Shown: piece by piece, positions 59,264 through 64,000 of the stretch
Layout of the letters: each line of letters starts with the position of its first letter
Numbering within the stretch: position 1 is the stretch's first letter
Origin: Azospirillum endophyticum
GTDB lineage: Bacteria; Pseudomonadota; Alphaproteobacteria; Azospirillales; Azospirillaceae
Direction of reading: 5' to 3'
Assembly: GCF_016595245.1 (NCBI RefSeq)
Contig: NZ_JAENHM010000070.1
Coordinates: forward strand, 1-64,000
Length of the DNA stretch: 64,000 nucleotides
Program-made: the position numbers and the translations under genes
The notes under the pieces: model-generated
Told to the model about the DNA's origin: nothing
What the model saw: only the letters and a program-made list of their open reading frames with translations
The model's database searches: none

Positions 59264-61261
59264 TTACACCTGTCCGGAGAGCAGACGGGTCCGCTCGCTC
59301 TCGGTCCGCACCACCTCATCCACCGGGATGTGGAAGTCGCGGTTGTAGTTGAAGGTATGGCCGATGGCGACAACCAGCAGGCCGATGAAGCTCACCGCCG
59401 CCAGCCACCAGATGTGCCAGATCATCGCGAAGCCGAGCACCGTGCTGATGCCGGCCAGGATGATGCCGGCGCCGGTGTTGCTCGGCATGTGGATCGGGCG
59501 GAAGCCCTCCAGCGGCCGGGCATAGCCGCGCTTCTTCATGTCCCACCAGGCATCGTTGTCATGGATGACCGGGGTGAAGGCGAAGTTGTAGCCCGGAGGC
59601 GGCGAGGAGGTCGCCCATTCCAGGGTGCGGCCTTCCCACGGGTCGCCGGTGACGTCGACCAACTGGTTGCGCTTCAGGACGCTGACGGCGATCTGGATCA
59701 GGAAGGAGCCGATGCCGAGCGCGATCAGGACGGCGCCGAAGGCGGCGATCTGGAACCAGATCTGCAGCGACGGATCCTCGAACACGCGCAGGCGGCGGGT
59801 GACGCCCATCAGGCCCAGGACGTAGAGCGGCATGAAGGCGAAGTAGAAGCCGATCACCCAGAACCAGAAGGACATCTTGCCCCAGAACGGATCCAGGCGG
59901 AAGCCGAAGGCCTTGGGCCACCAGTAGTAGATGCCGGCGAACAGGCCGAACAGCACGCCGCCGATGATGACGTTGTGGAAGTGGGCGATCAGGAACAGGC
60001 TGTTGTGCAGGACGAAGTCGGCCGGCGGCACGGCCAGCAGCACGCCGGTCATGCCGCCGATGACGAAGGTCAGCATGAAGGCGATCGTCCACATCATCGG
60101 CAGTTCGAACCGGATGCGGCCGCGGTACATGGTGAACAGCCAGTTGAAGATCTTCGCACCCGTCGGGATCGAGATGATCATCGTCGTGATGCCGAAGAAC
60201 GAGTTCACGCTGGCGCCGGACCCCATGGTGAAGAAGTGGTGCAGCCACACCAGGTAGGACAGGATGGTGATGACGACGGTCGCGTAGACCATCGAGGTGT
60301 AGCCGAACAGCTTCTTGCCGGTGAAGGTGGAGGTCACTTCCGAGAAGATGCCGAAGCACGGCAGGATCAGGATGTAGACTTCCGGATGGCCCCAGATCCA
60401 GATCAGGTTCACGTACATCATGGGGTTGCCGCCCATGTCGCTCGTGAAGAAGTGGGTGCCGACATAGCGGTCCAGCGACAGCAGGACCAGCACGGCGGTC
60501 AGGATCGGGAAGGAGGCGACGATCAGGACGTTGGTGCAGAGCGAGGTCCAGGTGAAGACCGGCATCTTCATCATGGTCATGCCCGGCGCGCGCATCTTGA
60601 TGATCGTGCAGATCAGGTTGATGCCCGACAGCGTCGTTCCGACGCCCGCCACCTGCAAGGCCCAGATGTAATAGTCGACGCCGACGTCCGGGCTGGCCTC
60701 CAGCCCCGACAGCGGCGGATAGGCCAGCCAGCCGGTACGGGCGAATTCGCCGACGAACAGCGAGGCCATGATCAGCACGGCGCCGCCGACGGTCATCCAG
60801 AAGCTGAAATTGTTCAGGAACGGGAAGGACACGTCGCGGGCGCCGATCTGCAGCGGCACGACATAGTTCATCAGCCCCGTCACCAGCGGCATGGCGACGA
60901 AGAAGATCATGATCACGCCGTGGGCGGTGAAGACCTGATCGAAGTGGTGCGAGTTGAGGTAGCCCTCGCTGCCGTTGAAGGCGATGGCCTGCTGGGCGCG
61001 CATCATGATGGCGTCGGCGAAGCCGCGCAGCAGCATGATCAACCCCAGGATCATGTACATGATGCCGATGCGCTTGTGGTCGACGGTGGTGAACCACTCC
61101 GTCCACAGATAGCCCCACAGCTTGAAATAGCTGAGGGCGGCGACCAGCGCGATGCCGCCGAGCAGCACCGCGAAGAAGGTCGCGACGACGATCGGCTCGT
61201 GATAGGGGAAGGACTCCAGGCTGAGGCGCCCGAAGAGGAAGGTCGTCAGTGTCTCAAGCAT
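59264..61261 (-). CDS. cyoB: Cytochrome o ubiquinol oxidase subunit I
   Basis: Catalytic subunit carrying low-spin haem b and the haem o-CuB centre, 665 aa. The CuB ligand and cross-linked Tyr are in [17 protein letters not shown], followed by the histidine pair in [12 protein letters not shown]. Haem ligands are in [16 protein letters not shown] and [13 protein letters not shown]. The N-terminus matches CyoB, including the subunit-specific extra helix. It is the second gene of cyoA-B-C-D. Confidence 0.97.
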   Translation of the reverse strand: MLETLTTFLFGRLSLESFPYHEPIVVATFFAVLLGGIALVAALSYFKLWGYLWTEWFTTVDHKRIGIMYMILGLIMLLRGFADAIMMRAQQAIAFNGSEGYLNSHHFDQVFTAHGVIMIFFVAMPLVTGLMNYVVPLQIGARDVSFPFLNNFSFWMTVGGAVLIMASLFVGEFARTGWLAYPPLSGLEASPDVGVDYYIWALQVAGVGTTLSGINLICTIIKMRAPGMTMMKMPVFTWTSLCTNVLIVASFPILTAVLVLLSLDRYVGTHFFTSDMGGNPMMYVNLIWIWGHPEVYILILPCFGIFSEVTSTFTGKKLFGYTSMVYATVVITILSYLVWLHHFFTMGSGASVNSFFGITTMIISIPTGAKIFNWLFTMYRGRIRFELPMMWTIAFMLTFVIGGMTGVLLAVPPADFVLHNSLFLIAHFHNVIIGGVLFGLFAGIYYWWPKAFGFRLDPFWGKMSFWFWVIGFYFAFMPLYVLGLMGVTRRLRVFEDPSLQIWFQIAAFGAVLIALGIGSFLIQIAVSVLKRNQLVDVTGDPWEGRTLEWATSSPPPGYNFAFTPVIHDNDAWWDMKKRGYARPLEGFRPIHMPSNTGAGIILAGISTVLGFAMIWHIWWLAAVSFIGLLVVAIGHTFNYNRDFHIPVDEVVRTESERTRLLSGQV

Positions 61262-61275
61262 GCCGGTGTGCCCAA

Positions 61276-62403
61276 TCAGGGATTGGCCAGCCGCTGCGGC
61301 CCGGCCTGGACGGCGGACGCGCTGATCGGCGTGACGGTGGGGCGCTGCACGGCGCCCGAGTTTGCGGCGGCGTCAACCGCCTCGGCGACGGTGCACAGGC
61401 CGGTCGGCTGCGTGTCCGGGAACCCGGCCAGCGTGTTGGCCCGCAGGATGGCATCGGCCGCGGCCTTGCCGCCGGCGTTCAGCCCGCCCGCCCGGTCGAT
61501 GGCGGCCATGTCGCTCATGCACATGGTGCCGGGACGCACGCACAGGTTCACCACGGCGTTGAACAGCTTCGGATCGACGGTGCCGTAATGCTGGACCGGA
61601 ACGGCCTCGCTCGGCTTCTCCAGCGTCAGGTAGGCGTTGCGGTCGAGCGAGCCGCCGGACGACTTCACCTTGGACACCCAGCCGTCGAAATCCTGGTTCG
61701 ACAGGCCGAGGAAGTTGAAGCGCATGTGCGAGAAGCCGGCGCCGCTGTAGTTGGACGAGAAGCCCTTGTAGGTCCCCGGCTCGTTGATCACGGCATGGAG
61801 CTTCGTCTCCATGCCCGGCATGGTGTAGATCATGCCGGCCAGCGCCGGAACGTAGAAGGCGTTCATCACCGACGAGGCGGTCAGGCTGAAGCGGATCTGC
61901 CGGTCGACCGGCGCCGCCATCTCGTTCACCGACGCGATGCCGTATTCCGGATAGACGAACAGCCATTTCCAGTCGAGCGCCACCACCTGGACCTCCAGCG
62001 GCTTGGCGCCGGCGGGAAGCGGCTTGTCCGACGCGATGCGGTCGAGCGGCCGGTAGGGATCGAGCTTGTGGGTGGTGACCCAGGTGATGGCACCCAGGCA
62101 GATGATGATCAGCAGCGGGGCGGCCCAGATCACCAGTTCCAGCTGCGTCGAATGGTCCCAGTCCGGTTCGTAGCGGGCCGTGTTATTGGACTGACGGTAA
62201 CGCCAGGCGAACAGCACGGTAAGCGCCATGACCGGGACGATGATCAGAAGCATCAGCAGGGTGGAGATGACCACAAGGTCACCCTGCTGGCTTGCAACGT
62301 CGCCGGCCGGGTTCAGCACGACCAGGTTGCAGCCACTCAACGCTGCCATCACTGGCAGCAGGGCGATTGCGCGATAACGGCTCAAGGCAGGACCTGTATG
62401 CAA
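61276..62403 (-). CDS. cyoA: Cytochrome o ubiquinol oxidase subunit II
   Basis: Membrane-anchored subunit II without the CuA centre. The lipoprotein signal ends at the lipobox AALSGC; two helices ([27 protein letters not shown] and [22 protein letters not shown]) and a cupredoxin domain ([40 protein letters not shown] sequence) follow. The C-terminal region is longer than in E. coli. The frame is open to 62535, but a TTG start about 24 codons before the lipobox cysteine gives a normal lipoprotein signal and leaves room for a promoter. The exact start is uncertain. Confidence 0.92.
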   Translation of the reverse strand: MHTGPALSRYRAIALLPVMAALSGCNLVVLNPAGDVASQQGDLVVISTLLMLLIIVPVMALTVLFAWRYRQSNNTARYEPDWDHSTQLELVIWAAPLLIIICLGAITWVTTHKLDPYRPLDRIASDKPLPAGAKPLEVQVVALDWKWLFVYPEYGIASVNEMAAPVDRQIRFSLTASSVMNAFYVPALAGMIYTMPGMETKLHAVINEPGTYKGFSSNYSGAGFSHMRFNFLGLSNQDFDGWVSKVKSSGGSLDRNAYLTLEKPSEAVPVQHYGTVDPKLFNAVVNLCVRPGTMCMSDMAAIDRAGGLNAGGKAAADAILRANTLAGFPDTQPTGLCTVAEAVDAAANSGAVQRPTVTPISASAVQAGPQRLANP

Positions 62404-62565
62404 GGTTTGCTTTGGGGAGACAGCTAGCGACAATGGCCTAGCCACGACATTGGACAATTTGTCCAATGCCTCACTCCTGCGCGCTTGACAGATCACCGAC
62501 TGTTGCGGTGACATATTGTATGATCTGCGGATCATCGCAAGCGAAATAACGCAGCCGGAGCCGAT

Positions 62566-63876
62566 ATGACGACTTCATCGATTGCGGCCGTTGAACGGGA
62601 TGCGAGGCTGGTGAACGCGCGGCATCACGGGATCAATCCCGGAGAGATTGCCATCGGCGTGATCATCGGCCGGACCTCCGAGTTTTTCGACTTCTTCGTT
62701 TACGCCATCGCTTCCGTGATCGTCTTCCCGAAGCTGGTGTTCCCCTATGTCGATCCGCTGACCGGGACCCTCTGGTCCTTCGCCATCTTCGCGCTGGCCT
62801 TCGTCGCGCGACCGATCGGCACCTTCATCTTCATGGCCATCGACGAGAGTTACGGGCGCAGCGCCAAGCTGACCATCGCCCTGTTCCTGCTGGGCATCTC
62901 CACGGTGGCGCTGGCCTTCCTGCCGGGCTACGAGGCGATCGGCGTCGCCGCCGCATGGCTGCTGGCGCTGTCGCGCATCGGGCAGGGCGTGGCGCTGGGC
63001 GGCACCTGGGACGGGCTGGCTTCGCTGCTGGCGATGAACGCGCCGGAAAACCGGCGCGGCTGGTACGCGATGATCCCGCAGCTGGGCGCGCCCATCGGCC
63101 TCGTGGTGGCGAGCGGCCTGTTCGCCTACATGGTCAACAGCCTGTCGGCCGAGGATTTCTTCGCCTGGGGCTGGCGCTATCCCTTCTTCGTCGCCTTCGC
63201 CATCAATGTGGTGGCCCTGTTCTCCCGCCTGCGCCTGGTGCAGACGCCGGAATTCGAACGCCTGTTCGTGAACCGCGAGCTGCAGCCCGCCCCCGTCGTC
63301 GAGACGCTGCAGGTGGAAGGCAAGCGCGTGGTGATCGGCGCCTTCGCCCCGCTGGCGAGCTTCGCCCTGTTCCACATGGTCACCGTCTTCCCGCTGTCCT
63401 GGATCTTCCTGAACGCGAATCAGGAGACCGGGGTCTTCCTGGTGATCGAGGTGATCGCCGCCGCCTTCGGCATCCTGGCCATCGTCGCCTCGGGCTACAT
63501 CGCCGACCGGGTCGGGCGGCGGACTCTGCTCGGCACCTGCGCCGCGGCGATCGCGGTGTTCAGCGGCTTCGCCCCGATGCTGCTCGACGGCGGCAAGATC
63601 GGCGAGCTGGTGTTCATGGTGCTGGGCTTCGTCATCCTCGGCCTGTCCTTCGGCCAGTCGTCGGGCTCGGTGGCGTCCGGCTTCAGCCAGCAATACCGCT
63701 ACACCGGCTCGGCGATGACCTCCGATCTGGCCTGGCTGTTCGGCGCCGGCTTTGCGCCCTTCGTGGCCTTGTTCCTATCCAGCCATTTCGGGCTGATCGC
63801 GTCCGGCCTCTACCTGCTGTCGGGTGCGGTCTGCACGCTGGTGGCTTTGAAGATCAACAAGACGCTGTCGTCCTGA
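62566..63876 (+). CDS. MFS transporter, metabolite:H+ symporter (MHS) type
   Basis: Inner-membrane transporter with 12 predicted helices, 436 aa. IGVIIGRTSEFFDFFVYAIASVIVFPKLVFPYVDPLTGTLWSFAIFALAFVARPIG is the typical start of the MHS family (ProP, KgtP, ShiA relatives). GYIADRVGRRTLL is the MFS loop motif. Compared with most members, the usual GGE in the central loop appears as LGGTWDGLAS. It is divergent from cyoA. The substrate is unknown; an organic acid or zwitterion is likely. Confidence 0.85.
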   Translation: MTTSSIAAVERDARLVNARHHGINPGEIAIGVIIGRTSEFFDFFVYAIASVIVFPKLVFPYVDPLTGTLWSFAIFALAFVARPIGTFIFMAIDESYGRSAKLTIALFLLGISTVALAFLPGYEAIGVAAAWLLALSRIGQGVALGGTWDGLASLLAMNAPENRRGWYAMIPQLGAPIGLVVASGLFAYMVNSLSAEDFFAWGWRYPFFVAFAINVVALFSRLRLVQTPEFERLFVNRELQPAPVVETLQVEGKRVVIGAFAPLASFALFHMVTVFPLSWIFLNANQETGVFLVIEVIAAAFGILAIVASGYIADRVGRRTLLGTCAAAIAVFSGFAPMLLDGGKIGELVFMVLGFVILGLSFGQSSGSVASGFSQQYRYTGSAMTSDLAWLFGAGFAPFVALFLSSHFGLIASGLYLLSGAVCTLVALKINKTLSS

Positions 63877-63930
63877 CGGTGTGGATGACCAGCGCGCGAC
63901 GGATTGCGCAAGTACTTCACGGTGGAATCT

Positions 63931-63965
63931 CCCTCTCCCCCCGGGGAGAGGGTCGGGGTGAGGGG
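63931..63965. repeat. Family B palindrome after the MHS transporter gene
   Basis: CCCTCTCCCCCCGGGGAGAG core followed by TCGGGGTGAGGGGG, the same half-unit as at 16327 and 55344. The facing half is not seen before the window ends. Confidence 0.65.
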
Positions 63966-64000
63966 GATGCACTGCGTGGCTATCCCGAGAATCCTCGCCG

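Noticed and set aside
58664-61588. A 974-codon plus-strand frame across the cyo operon
   Set aside because: It is antisense to the well-recognised cyoC and cyoB genes; the translation is low-complexity and His/Asp/Arg-rich with no domain.
62486-62515. TTGACA hexamer as a promoter of the MHS transporter gene
   Set aside because: No acceptable -10 lies 16-18 bases downstream; the TATTGT and TATGAT candidates are 23 or more bases away.

Overview
The window is GC-rich alphaproteobacterial DNA, most likely from an Azospirillum-type member of the Rhodospirillales. The flagellar set includes the alphaproteobacterial markers flaF, flbT, a MotE-like protein, a DUF6468-type protein, a DUF1217 protein and a FlgJ of the short CheL type. 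A RegA/RegB (ActR/ActS) redox two-component pair and a cyo quinol oxidase operon with SURF1 point the same way. The genus is inferred from gene content and was not tested.

Bases 1-51155 hold a nearly complete flagellar system, broken into blocks that run in both directions. Minus strand: flgE-flgK-flgL-flgI-flgJ-flgN-like; a large secreted protein, then motA-motB. Plus strand: flgF-flgG-flgA-flgH-fliL-like. Minus strand: fliL-fliM-DUF6468-motE-like-fliK-flgD. Plus strand: fliF-fliH-fliN-fliP-(FlhB C-domain-like)-fliG-(FliK-like). A lipoprotein gene follows on the minus strand. Plus strand: a CtrA/Rem-like orphan regulator, then flagellin-flaF-flbT-flaG-like-DUF1217-unknown. Minus strand: fliI-unknown. 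Plus strand: flgB-flgC-fliE-fliQ-lytic transglycosylase, and finally flhA-fliR-flhB. I saw no fliO, fliJ, fliD, fliS, flgM, fliA, chemotaxis or sigma-54 activator gene. Whether this set builds the polar or the lateral flagellum cannot be decided from the window.

Non-flagellar genes interrupt this set. They are hflX with a clear terminator, a sugar-acid/sugar-phosphate module (ACS-type MFS transporter, TIM-barrel isomerase, RpiB-like isomerase, a GntR regulator with two winged helices), a YbaN-type membrane protein, and a divergent mipA-like/tetR pair with two palindromic operators. Bases 51333-64000 hold a small secreted cysteine protein, folP-glmM-thiD, regA-regB, SURF1-cyoDCBA and an MHS-type transporter. 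RegAB beside a quinol oxidase operon suggests redox control of respiration.

Two patterns recur. First, five flagellar operons (flgE, motA, fliF, flgB, flhA) carry an upstream element with two A/T hexamers close to TTTAAA, then exactly 13 bases, then CGT; flgF, flagellin and fliL carry weaker versions. The paired half-sites resemble CtrA boxes, and the window encodes a CtrA-family DNA-binding protein with a degenerate receiver that could read them. Second, two families of GC-rich palindromic repeats lie between or at the ends of operons, and one copy lies inside a coding region.
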